Origin: Tetranychus cinnabarinus
Lineage: Eukaryota; Arthropoda; Arachnida; Trombidiformes; Tetranychidae
Reading direction: 5' to 3'
DNA: 64,000 nt
Assembly: GCA_022266195.1 (NCBI GenBank)
Contig: WHVY01000001.1
Coordinates: forward strand, 4,960,001-5,024,000
A program made the position numbers and the translations under genes. This document shows, piece by piece, positions 39,401 through 50,802 of the stretch; position 1 is the stretch's first letter, and the number at the start of each line of letters is the position of its first letter. The notes under the pieces are model-generated. The model saw only the letters and a program-made list of their open reading frames with translations, was not told where the DNA came from and ran no database searches.

Positions 39401-42400
39401 ATAATAGACAAGGATCGGTGTAACATGTTAGCAAATAGTTCAACCTGGTCAAGACTAGAATATTTAACAATCTCAATTCTTTCAATGAGAAATTTGACCC
39501 ATTGACTATGAGCACCAAGGTAAGGTGGACAGGGTTGAAATGAAGTGTTTTCTTCTGGTGCCAAAGGATCAAATTGAACTGGATCAGGTGAAAATAATCC
39601 CATTTTACGATCTACTGTAGCATTCCAAGCAGCAACAATATCTTGCATGAACTGTGTAATCAAGAGAAAAAATTATTAAATTGTTGTTCCATTAGGATGA
39701 ATGACAAATAATATACCTGAAGTTCAAGATCTGGTCGGGCAGAAAGACCCCATTTCCAACACGAAATTATACAATCAATAGTTTCATGTGAAAATAGGTA
39801 AACTGGAGACCATGCTAAAGCATGGATTAGACGCCGATCAGAGTCTCTAGTTGTAATTAATAAAGCTGTAATTTTATAAGCACAATCACGATGACCATAA
39901 ACATCTTTCTCTTGACATGTAAGTTTGAATTTAGCTAAGAGATTATTCGTGATTTCTTCAGGATCTTGACGAATGGTAATCATACCATCAATTTCACCAA
40001 TATAATGACTTCGAAGTGACATTGTAGCAACAAATTCTGAGCATATATTTTTAACGCAATTCGGCCAACGATCTAGAGTTGTAGATGATATTGGAGACGA
40101 TAATGAATTCAATCCAGAATAACGAATGATACTTTCAGCAGCTAAGGAAAGTCCACTATGTTGAGTTAATCCCGAGATACAATGTTGATGGTTTGATAAG
40201 TAATCTTCTAAGTGAGATCTTGTAGTGTTAGGAGCCCATTTCATGGCTTCTTGAATAATCTCAGCCGATCTTGCAGCAAAATCACGAACAATGCTCTGTA
40301 AATAGAAGGAAGATTTTTATGGGCTATAAATATAGTCAAATGTATCGGTTAATTTCAACAACTTTCACTAACCTCTTTTGATTCCATGCTATCAGTACAT
40401 TGTATCTTAAAATGACTATTAGGTATTTCTAGTTCAGGATTTTCTTCATTCGAATCAAGTGTTAAAGATTTACCAAGTACATTAAGAATGTCTAGCATGG
40501 TGGTTAGAACTTTACTACTCCATAGTAAGTGTGGAAATTTATCAACCAAACCAGAGAGATATTTATCAGCAACTCTACGAATTTGCTTTTGCCGATGGTT
40601 AAATTTGACTAGAAATATAATTGCATATTCTTCAAGTTCAGCATCTCTCTCTTTATTGCGGGGCTAAAAGTGAAAATTAATAGAAGAGTTAGTTGGATCA
40701 GATAATTCAATCAATCTATCGAAAAATGGGTTGTGAATTCGCAATTATGTTTAAAAGGAAAATCATAAAGATTTAGTTAGAAATTTAGGCTCACCTTATT
40801 GGATACAATATCAAGAAAAACACGGAAAACTTTATCTGAAACACTTAAGATACATTTCCACATATCATCTTTGTCTTTTTGAATGGTAACATCTTCCAAG
40901 TATGAGAAAATGTGCATAAACTGAGATCTTCCGTTAATTTGACTTTGGACACGGAAGGTTTCTAATCGACAGACAGATAAAAGGAATGTACATTGAGCAA
41001 AGCTCAATTTATTAATTATGGGAGCGATTTCAGCAGGATTATTGAGATCATTGAGAATTTGATTTCTAATTTCTTGCAGTTCGCCACCAGAAACGGCCTC
41101 ATTTCGAATAGCTGAATTATACTGCAATTCAGATCGAAGATGCTCTCTTGATTTGAGTAAAGGTGATTTAGATGCAATTTCCTTAACTCCATCATACCAT
41201 TCACGGGGCCATAAACTAGTTCCTGAAGTGAAACCCATAACAACACAATAAAGCCAAAAATCTCGAAAAAGCTTATGAAGCCTGGGCTTTGGATCGGTAA
41301 TTGGAGGGAGTTTTCGTAAAAGCTAAAGTACAAAGAAAAATAGAGTTTAATGATTGCCCTTCGAAATTCAATAGATTAAAAATATTACCGTAGCAATAAC
41401 TGGAATCAAAACTCCAAGGTTTCCTGCACTACTTGAGGCCTAAATGAGTAAAAAGTTACATTTGAAATGAGTGTTCAATCAATTAATTAGTATAAAATGT
41501 AATGATAAATTTTACTTTAACTGCAGCAGGAGCTTTTTCGCTGGCTCTTTTCCCTTCCAATCCTAATTGTACAAACAGTTCCAGTAATCTAACCAGTAAT
41601 TCTAGTTGCTCAGTTTCCCCTTGCAAATTTTCCGCAACTCGAGTTAATGCGTTGATAACCGGCAAGGATACATGCCTATAGATTGAAATGAAATGTTAAA
41701 AGATATCAATTTATTTAAATTAATAACATACCGATAGGCATGTTTCCAATCATCAGGTGAGCCAACATTGTAGGCGGCGCTTGATTGCTTCGTGATCATG
41801 GTGAACATTTTCATTACTTCCTCGTAAATATGCTAAATATAAGTATTAAGATAAATAATAAAGTGAGACAAAATTGTGTAAAAACGGCCATAATGATAAA
41901 TATTACCTCACTGCTTCTGACTAACACCATATTTCCTAATTGCTCGACGATCAGTGCATCAATAGATGATGGTGGTTCACAAAATCTTTGATGTAAAAAG
42001 GTTAATATTGATTCCATGGTACGAGGTGCATCAGCTAAGTTGACTGCTAAACGCCCTAAAGTGATTATCGTATTTGTTGAGATCAGTTGTGATTCAATGT
42101 CACTTTTTTCTACGTGATAGGGATGATTAGAGACGGATGCAATGAATGCTTGGATACAATGTTGATCCACTTTGAGTCCAGACCTTAGAGCAATACACAA
42201 GTTATGGATAGCTCGGTCTCTTAGATGCTCGAAAATTACATTAGATGAATTGTTAGGGTTAATTGTTTGGTTTGTATCTTCATACGAGATAGTTATGTTC
42301 AATGTTCCTTTTCGAGTTTGAATCTCATTATTTTGCTTGTAAAGTCGCAATAGGATGGGTGACGGATTGGTTAAAAAATCACGCAAAGAAGCAATGACAT

Positions 42401-44129
42401 CTTCTGATATATGAGGAAATTTATGAGACAGATCACCAAGTCCATCAAGGCAAGCAATCAACAGAGGATATTGTGAGCTAGCTAATCTCGATCCATGGGA
42501 TGAGTTGATTTTCTCGGTCAATCCATTGCATAAACTAACCGCAGCATTTTCATCTGAAGACCAAACTAAAAGATCGATACATGCAGCAATAGTAAGAACA
42601 ATTAATTTACAAGTATTAACAGGATTGTTTTGGTCCTCAGAATGATCTGCTAGTTTATTGGTGAGATCAGTTTGTCCAGAAACGTAAAGTAATTTGACAA
42701 ATTCATGAATATCTCTACTGAAAGGTACAGGCGAATCTAATTCGTTTTGCAATAGCTCTCTGAGAAGTCCCACAGTTACAAGATTCAATAATTCACTTAG
42801 TGATTTGTATGGGTAAGATGAAATGGGAAGCGTCTAAATAGAAAAGAAAAAAATAAAAAGAGTTTGTCTCAGTTTGTTGAGAATACGAAAACGATTTCAA
42901 ACAACGCTTTCATCGAAAGTTAAATGTTTGAAAAACGATAAAAATACGTACTGCAGCAAAATCGAGAACTTGCTCGTCCAAGAAGAGAAGTAATTCTTTA
43001 GAAAGAAGTCGTTTAGTAATTGATAGAACCGATTGGATATGGCTAAGTGAAAAACTATATAATTTAAACGGTTTCCGAAACGATTTTTCGTTATGTTGCA
43101 TGCGACCAAGTTGATTAAAACATGATCCAAATTTATAAAACAAAATTTGACTCTCTCGGTATCCACACGGAGACGAATTATTAGCTTGAGGGGAGTAGTA
43201 AGATCCTCGAACATTTGAACTAACACTGTTTAACGATAATAGATCGGCTCCTGAGTCTCGAGTAGGAAATTGTGAGTTAGCCCAAGTGGCACTGTTTGAT
43301 AGAGATGAAAATGATCGAGGACATTTTTGAAGATCGGCAGTGTTTCTTTTATTGAGAGTTCCAGTTCTAGATATTGAGTTACTAGAGCTGATCTCAGCTA
43401 CACTATGGTAAAGGTCTTCCACAGGAAGATCCGATGGTTCAGGAAATAAACGGAGGAACAATGGTGTATCATTTACATCAGCCTGTGTTCGACATATAGA
43501 ACGACAAGCTCCAATATAAATAGGAATAATATTTTTAAATAAATTATCTAGAAAAGGAGAAAAGAGAAGGAAAATAGGACAAATGAAAAAAATTGATTAT
43601 TACAAATCTATAGTAAACAAAGATACCAATACATACTTCTAAAATTGTTATTAACTTTACAATCAGCAAGGCCTGAGCTTGAGATTATATTTACTAGCAC
43701 TGAAAGTAAGTTGACCTGTTCTGTAAGAATCTCATCTCGACAATCAGCATTGAAGCAAGAAATATCCGACAATAATGTATTCAAACAAAAGCTGAATCGC
43801 TCAGATGCCGGTATTCGGTCCGTTGAATGCAGTTTAATGTTATCCTTAATCCAAATTACCTTAAACAAACCACGAAGAAGCTTTAAAAGGTATGGAACAA
43901 TCAACTCTTTTTGCTTGAATCCAGATTCGATGAAGTAAATCCCAATGGCAATAACAGTGTCCTGAGCTTGTTGATCCAAAACAAAGAGGGAATCTTCAGT
44001 TTCCAAAGGCCTGAGATCCCACAATTTCTGAAAACTGGACCCATCATCATCTTGGCATCGAGCAATGAACCGCCCGAGCCGTTGAATTGTTGGAAAATAA
44101 AAGTCTCTATCATGTGGGGGCAATCCCAT
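36420..44129 (-). CDS. PI4KA: Phosphatidylinositol 4-kinase alpha, 2107 aa, 18 exons
   Basis: Makes PI4P at the plasma membrane from phosphatidylinositol, in complex with TTC7/EFR3-type partners. Exons (minus): 44129-43637, 43547-42952, 42833-41907, 41832-41732, 41675-41516, 41439-41389, 41322-40795, 40663-40373, 40295-39717, 39651-39236, 39126-38554, 38486-38354, 38282-38157, 38095-38042, 37954-37834, 37752-37211, 37119-36873, 36805-36420. The sum is 6324 bases, exactly 2108 codons, close to the human length of about 2100. The product aligns end to end: N-terminal solenoid, ASSSAGNLGVLIPVIA, MKWAPNTTRSHLEDYL, the Lys-containing AAIFKVGDDVRQDMLALQ, catalytic DRHNGN (about 1962-1967), DFG at about 1980 split by an intron, and terminal YDMIQYYQNQIPY. 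The start (MGLPPHDRDFYF) lacks the Gly-rich vertebrate leader. All key residues are present. Confidence 0.97.
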
Positions 44130-44773
44130 GATGATTAATGAAAACACTTATTATAAATATTCACATGAATATAAATTGGCTCAAAAGCTTGACATTTGTT
44201 ATTTTCCCTTTTCTCAGCTCACTTTCCCTTTCTTCTTTTTTTTCTTCCCATAGATGGCACTATGGAACAGAAACATGCAATACTAAAAAACTGTAATGAA
44301 AATCTATGTAACATATGTAGCTCTTAAGATTTTGATTGTTTACTTTAGTTAATTAACAATTTATAATTTAAATTTGTTTAGGTCATCAGTTTTAAGAGTC
44401 GATCAAGTTTAGTTCACCGTAATCAATCCTTTCCAAATTGATTGTCAGTGAATTTGTTAGCTGTTACTCATTGATATCTTGGTGGACTTAACATCTATCA
44501 ACATCTATTAACACATCATCTTAGCAAATCTCGTCAACCTACTGTTATTCCAAGTTTTCGGATAATCAATAATTTTTCACCCTTTTTCGAATGCTATAAT
44601 TTATTTTGTTTTGGTGTAGCTGACCAATTTGATCTTCTGCGTGCTACTCCAACCCTTGATTGTCCTAAGATCTAACAGTTTATCTTACCGATAGTCATCT
44701 CGTTATTATCTAACTTTACATTCTAATCAATTAGTTTTTTGGAATTATTACTCAATCCTGTTAATAATTCATC
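44130..44773. promoter_or_regulatory. Shared PI4KA/OSTC divergent promoter interval
   Basis: Only 644 bases separate the two start codons, which point away from each other. No TATA box in good position is evident for either gene, as expected for housekeeping promoters. Both 5' UTRs must lie here, so regulatory elements are probably shared. Confidence 0.55.
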
Positions 44774-45323
44774 ATGTCATTTCTGACTCAACGTCCCTCG
44801 CCAATGTTCATCTTCTCATTGGTCTTGGTCTCTTATTTTCTTGTTTGTGCCGGTAAGTTTATCAATGACTCTTGTCATTTCTTTTTTACTGGTGTTTGAT
44901 ATTAATTTGAAATTTTTTTTTATCCTATTTCAGGTATTATATATGATGTTATCGTTGAACCTCCATCAATTGGATCAACTGTCGATGAATATGGACACAG
45001 TCGTCCAGTAGCTTTCATGCCTTACAGAGTCAATGCACAGTATATTATTGAAGGTTTAGCAGCAAGCTTCTTCTTTACCGTTGGTGGACTTGGTTTCATT
45101 ATTCTTGACCAAACTCATAACCCAACAACACCTAAATTTAGTAGGATTTTCTTAATTTCAATCGGTTTTCTCTGTGTCACTATTTCATTCATTGTTACTT
45201 ATATTTTCATGAAAATGAAACTTCCGTAAGTTTCCTATTTTTTAATTTAATTGCTAAGTAACCATTTTTACAAGTAATAATTCTGTTCTTTTATTTATTC
45301 TTTACAGGGGATATCTACAGTAG
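44774..45323 (+). CDS. OSTC: Oligosaccharyltransferase complex subunit OSTC, 128 aa
   Basis: OSTC (DC2) is a small ER membrane subunit that links the STT3A oligosaccharyltransferase to the Sec61 translocon for co-translational N-glycosylation. Exons 44774-44852, 44934-45225, 45308-45323; 387 bases in phase. Highly conserved blocks are GIIYDVIVEPPSIGS, GHSRPVAFMPYRVN, YIIEGLAASF, GGLGFIILDQTHNP and the terminal KMKLPGYLQ. Three hydrophobic segments are visible (about 11-27, 69-88, 102-122). The protein starts about 20 residues later than the vertebrate and fly proteins, and a stop lies in frame four codons before the ATG, so the conserved short N-terminal leader is absent or in an unseen exon. 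It diverges from PI4KA. Confidence 0.95.
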
Positions 45324-46899
45324 AAACACAAAGGAAACATGAAAGCCGCCTTCTACTTTAAATATTTTTCTTAATTATTGGTTGTAATATTTATTGGGCA
45401 TAACTTTTTGATGTTATTAAATCCGATATGAGTTTTGATACACTGGGATTCGATCAAAAGTTACTATTTTCACCGCAATTTGAGATATTAATGTTTAAAG
45501 AAACCAACTCAAGCTAGGTACGGAATTTACAAAATTGGTTTTTTTTAACTCTTATTCGTGAATCAGTACATGAATAAACCCAGACGTTTATCCTTGAATA
45601 AAACCATTGATTTATGGTTACGGAATCTTCAAAGCAATCTAGAAAAATTGGAGTTTTTTCTAGCATTTTGGTGTAATTTTTTCGTAAAATTTTCATTCAA
45701 TTTTTAGGTAATGGTTAGATTTGTAATTATACAGTTTCAAGCTACTTGTATTGTCTTGACTTCAATAGATTGAGTCATACAATTTTATAAGTAGGTGCAT
45801 TTAATTTATTAGCTTTTGTGTCAATGTTTATGCGTTCATCATAAAAAAAACCAAAATGAACATTTTGCTGATAATAGTTGGAATGGTGATTATAAATGAA
45901 ACAATAAACTGAATATGATTTGTTACCAACATTAGTACTAAATGGAAACCAAAGAGTCTTTGCTTGGTATTTGGCAAAGAAAAAAGGTGGAAACATTTTC
46001 CCTGTTATTTCCCCTATAACTCTCATACTCTCATCGCTTTGCTTCTTTGGCTTTTCCTTTCATCTTTTACTTTTCTCTCCTTTTTTTTCTACATCATCTT
46101 TCTCTTCATCCTACAAATCAATCCCTCAGCTGTGAGTTTAAGAGAAAACTTGAACTGGCTGCTCAAATAATTATCTTTGGCTTCTAGATGATCATATACT
46201 GAAGACCTGTTTGACTTCTCATTACCATCAGTTTCACCTTCATCATCGCCATTATCATCATCATCTTCATCAACCTCATCAATATCGCCATCACCAGAAA
46301 CACTATCAACGTTAACACTACAATATTTGATGTCAATTGTTCTCATCAAGACTGTCTTGCCCTGTGATTTTTTCCCTTGATTTTCCATCAACTTGTTCAA
46401 TCTTCACTCATACTTCTTCGTCATTTCAAGTCTTGTCATCATTCTATTGTTTGCATGGACAATGTGGCAATAACCAATATCTTCCCTCTCTCTCTCTCTC
46501 TTTGGTCCAATGGATACTGTTTGGTTTTTGGATTAACCTTTAATCTTTGGTGCCACGGATAAACAAAACAATCCGAATACTGTCTTCGTGGTCTGATCCC
46601 CTATCAGTTTAAGCAAACACTTGACAAAATATTCAAATTTGTCAAAATAACTTAAACTAAACCTTCCAACATCAGTTAAATTTCACTTTGTTTTTGTGTT
46701 TAACCTTTACTGTTTTTATTTTTCTTGTTATTTTGCTTCTTTCACCTTTAATTTATTGCTGTTCTATTTGTTTTAAGACATCTAAAAATTATTTTCCAAC
46801 TAAATGTTATCTTTTCCAAGTATAATAAGCTAACTCTCCGTGTTCTCGACTTGTCTCGACAATTCATCTTGATCTTTGATAGCTTGCAGCTTATTTCAT
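45324..46899. other. Intergenic with simple-sequence stretches
   Basis: No gene found. It holds a CATCAT/TCATCA-rich block (about 46225-46300), which yields an Asp/Glu-rich false frame on the minus strand, T/C-rich blocks near 46040-46110, and a CT microsatellite at about 46485-46503. The right end should be the TMEM268 promoter and leader. Confidence 0.5.
46485..46503. repeat. CT dinucleotide microsatellite
   Basis: About nine consecutive CT units, on the upstream side of the TMEM268-like gene. Likely length-variable. Confidence 0.6.
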
Positions 46900-49800
46900 A
46901 TGACCATGGTAATCAATGGTGAGGCCGAGAGTGTTGGTCCTTCTTTAATGCCTCAACCAAGAAAAAACTGGACCTCATTCGATAAAGATGAAGGAATCAA
47001 TCAAAGCTCCGTTGAAACTGATTCGAGTGATCAAACAGTTGCTACTCTTGAGCCATCGCAAACCTTACAGATTAACCGGGAAAAAGATTCACCGAGTCGC
47101 ATCATTGGAGAGAAAGGATCATTCAGTGAATCCAAGTTATCTCTATCCCCATCATCCTCATCAATAACAACGACATCCAATCGAGTCAACAATAACCTTA
47201 AACAAATAGCTTTGAATATTGAAGATTTACCAAGCAATAAGTATTCAAACTCCTCATCAATACCTGATCTGCCTTCAACATCTTCCCCATCAGCTGACAA
47301 CGTAAATAGCAATACAAATGAGAGCCAATTGTCCTCTGAAATGCAGACGATCCCGTTAAAGCAAATGAGCCGATCTCCATCTAAGTCTTTCAGTAAGAAC
47401 CATACCGATCTTTACGAAAATGGGACAATAACAAAATGAAAAGCTTTAACCTACATGAATCGATTATAATATTAGACAGATGAAGTCAGCAAATCAGCGA
47501 AAGCATAAAACTCCACAATCATCGCCATCATCAGCATTAGTATTTCACATCAAGAAAAGTATCTCTCATGATGATTATCACAATCCTCATGAAGCCAATC
47601 GACAATTTTCCATGCTCTACCCTGATGAAAATATTAGATTGTTTACCTGTGCCAATCCCAACTCCATTGAAGGAGATTTATTTAACCCTACGTTGACAGG
47701 ATAGCTTGAAGCCAATTTAATGTTCTAGGTCATATGTGGGTGAAATGGCGAGCTGTTTTTTGGTGAATCAAGTTGTATCACTAATGAAACGTTTCCATGC
47801 TTGTTTAGTCATTCCTTTTTCTCCATTTTTTTCGTCAACCGATTAGAGTCACTGATAGAGAACCTTAGGAGTGAAAATGATCAAGACAACGCTGAACTGG
47901 TTTGACAACATTTTATCCAATCATTTGACATGATTTTCAGCATGACGATTGAACAAGATATATAAGAAGACAAAAATTAAACAGTCAAACAAATTATCTG
48001 CAATCACCTTCAGTAATGATTAGCTTTTTACAGTTGGAACCAACAAAAAATAGGGAAAACGAGTGAGACTCGAAAACATCTAATCCTGTAACCTTAACTT
48101 ATGAATTATTTTGAGCATCAAGAATTGAGTGAAATAATTTCAAGGTTATTCGATCCTGATTTCGTCAGAAACTGTTAATACTTTGTTCTTACCTTTGCCA
48201 AAAGGTTGTTAATCTAGTCTTGTTACAAATCAGTTGATCACTTTTAATCAACCTCTTTTTGGCTTGAATTGCTTTCTTTCTCATTTTCCAGTCTTTTATC
48301 ATTTCAACAAATCAATTGTTACTCAGATTTCTCCATGTTATCATTCAGAGATCTCTTTGTTTGCTCTGTATAACCGGAAAAGCTTCATTTCTGTGAATCA
48401 TGAAACATTTATTGAAATTTATTGCGTTTTGAGGGACAATTTAGAGTTTTATTTTACCACAAACATCCTTTCAAAATTGCCATCTTACTTTCATTAAGAG
48501 CAACCATTGAAAATTATGTTAACTTAACCATTGGATATTGAAGCGAAATTTAATGCTCATTGTACAATCAGATTTTACATTAATAGCTTTAACCAGATTT
48601 GTAATTACTTGAATATGGTTAAGTAATTCATCTGACAATTACTTTTGCTGATGGTAGCTTTGATGTTATTGTCTGATATGTTATTTTACCAGCAATGATG
48701 TTGCTGCCAACATGTCTCATGTTTTCATAACAAGAATTTAATATTGTTTTTACCCTTTTCTCCTTGCAATCAGATAATGGTGATGTAATTGTAAGTTTGA
48801 TGCCATTGAATAATCACTGTGCATGGTTGACTCCGGCCACATTTAAACCTGAATTGGTTCCTGAGGAATTAATGGCAAGCTCATTACAGGTAAATAAACT
48901 GACCTTTCAAAATCCATTTCAATTTATCATTTCTTTTGGTTTTATGACAACCAAGATTCCTTTTTTTAACATTTTCATTTATTCTTTACAGCTAACCGTT
49001 GAAGACTATGTCGGAGCAATGCAGACTTTGGTCAATGATTATCGTTTCAATCTTTACATTATTTTTTACAAGCGAGTTATGGTTGTCTGGGTTGTCCTAG
49101 GATTCATCATTTTACTGTCGCTCCTTTTTTCCGGTGCAAGAGGCTTACCTTTATTTGCAGGAGGTATCGTTTGGCTCATTGTTAATGCTTTTGGCGTGTT
49201 CTTTTCCATGTGGATAAAATGCAAGGTAAATTCAGTTGATCTTTACTTAGCTGTGTCAACTTGGTTTGATCCTTGATTACTAATATTTGCTCATTTTATC
49301 TAATTCTATCTCTTTATTTTTATTACAGTTGATGCGTATGCTGGAACGATGTATTGCTCGAGTTAATGAAATTTTTTACAAAAATAATATTTTATTGGGT
49401 GTCGATGATAAAGGCAAAATTTCCTGTCATAAGATTAACCTTGTTTTTGTCTTTTTTGATAGTACCTATTGTATTGTAAGTTGATTTATAAATGTTTTTC
49501 ACTGGTTACCCAAAGTTTAACCTAAATTTCATCTTATCTGTTTACTTTCCTGTTTAATTTTCTTACAGAAATATCTTAACGATTTGATTGCAAATGAAGA
49601 AAGATCTCGGGAAACATCTAATCAAATTACAATGCCAAATCTCAATCATTTGAGAAGTGATATTGATGCCACTGATATTATTGTTACTGGCAGTACACCA
49701 ACAAAATATTCACAACGAGAGGTAAATAATGGATACTTTCATCATGGGGTCATTTTATACAGTGAATGCTTGAAAGTTGAAACTCAAACTAATTGTTTCT

Positions 49801-50046
49801 CTTCTCTCTTTATTTACTTTGCAGAAATTTGGTGAAAAATTACTTTTAAGATACAGTCAAAGATGGATTCGTGATCATAATCGGTCAAGAGCAACATTAA
49901 CCGTCCCCTTGTATCCTGATGGGACTGATTTTACACCAATAAGCCCAAGACATTGTGCTACTTCAAGGTGTCCATGTCAATATATTGAGGAACATTTGAA
50001 ATTCAAACCTTTAACAAAGTGCAGTTTGAAAGAGCTTTTTTGTTAA
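46900..50046 (+). CDS. TMEM268: TMEM268 homologue, 454 aa
   Basis: A poorly studied two-helix membrane protein. Exons: 46900-47392, 48774-48889, 48992-49225, 49329-49475, 49569-49721, 49825-50046; 1365 bases, 455 codons with stop. Exon 1 encodes a Ser/Asn/Pro-rich, probably disordered N-terminus of 164 residues, much longer than in the human protein; its donor (TTCA|GTAAGAAC) is in phase 1 with the NGDVIVSL exon. Matches to the family: NGDVIVSLMPLNN (NGQVLTVL in human), helices at about 232-250 and 255-277, LVFVFFDSTYCIKYLNDLI, and the CPCQYIEEHL motif near the C-terminus (CPCQLIEAYI in human). Family assignment is firm; joining exon 1 is supported by phase and donor strength only. A poly(A) signal (AATAAA) is at 50296. 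Confidence 0.82.
47480..47704 (+). other. Possible alternative exon in TMEM268 intron 1
   Basis: An open stretch of 74 codons with coding-like composition (KKSISHDDYHNPHEANRQF, then NPNSIEGDLFNPTLTG) and no low-complexity bias. The exon 1 donor would join in phase to an AG just before 47490, giving a soluble isoform that ends at the TAG at 47702-47704. The acceptor has a poor pyrimidine tract. It may equally be chance. Confidence 0.3.
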
Positions 50047-50802
50047 AACATAAGCTTTTTTCTACAATAATATACATTAGTTTATTATTCATTTTCGTCT
50101 CACATTGATAGCAATAAGTATCGTTTTAATGTTTAAAATTAATATTAACATTTTTCCAAATAGTCAATTTATATACAATCACTCATCATCAGGCCAACAA
50201 GATTAACGTTTAATTGCTCAAAAGTTGCGCACCAAAGAGGAATATGGCTTATTTAATTATACAAAGCAACATTGACGAAACCTCTAAGATGTAATAATAA
50301 AACCTAAATTTGAGGATGAGTGTTAACTCATGTGTTAATAAAACTGTCTATTATTAATAGATCAATCATTTAGATTATTAACTTGATTTTTCTTTCTTCT
50401 TCAAATTTCATGGTTTAAAGGCGCTAAAAATTGATGCAATTTGATAGTAAATGATAAATTGAAGATGAATCTTAACTCCAATCTCATCTTATCTCATATT
50501 AAACTTTGATATCGGTTGTTTTTCAAAAGACACCAGTCATGATACCAACATTCATCATTTCAATCACCTTTCAAATACTTGAAGGTATCACGAGTTCAAG
50601 TTTGCTTATAAAAATGAACATTAAGAGCAAATGTTTAAGATTGCTTTTTAATTTATTTTTTATTTTGTTTCAAACTGCAGCATATTTAAAGCAGACTCTT
50701 TGAGTTGAGGGTACTGCTTTGTATTCCTTAAATTTTTCTTGATTATCTGTTTGGGTGTCCTTAACCTAATTATAATGGCACCGAAGGGGATAAGCATGAG
50801 CT
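50047..50802. other. Convergent 3' region between TMEM268 and ferritin
   Basis: About 750 bases, holding both 3' UTRs. An AATAAA at 50296-50301 serves the plus-strand gene. The short frame at about 50506-50703 is A/T-rich and not convincing. Confidence 0.5.

Noticed and set aside
46089..46400. 103-codon acidic minus-strand frame
   Set aside because: The Asp/Glu run comes from CATCAT-type simple repeats; the opposite strand is open as well.
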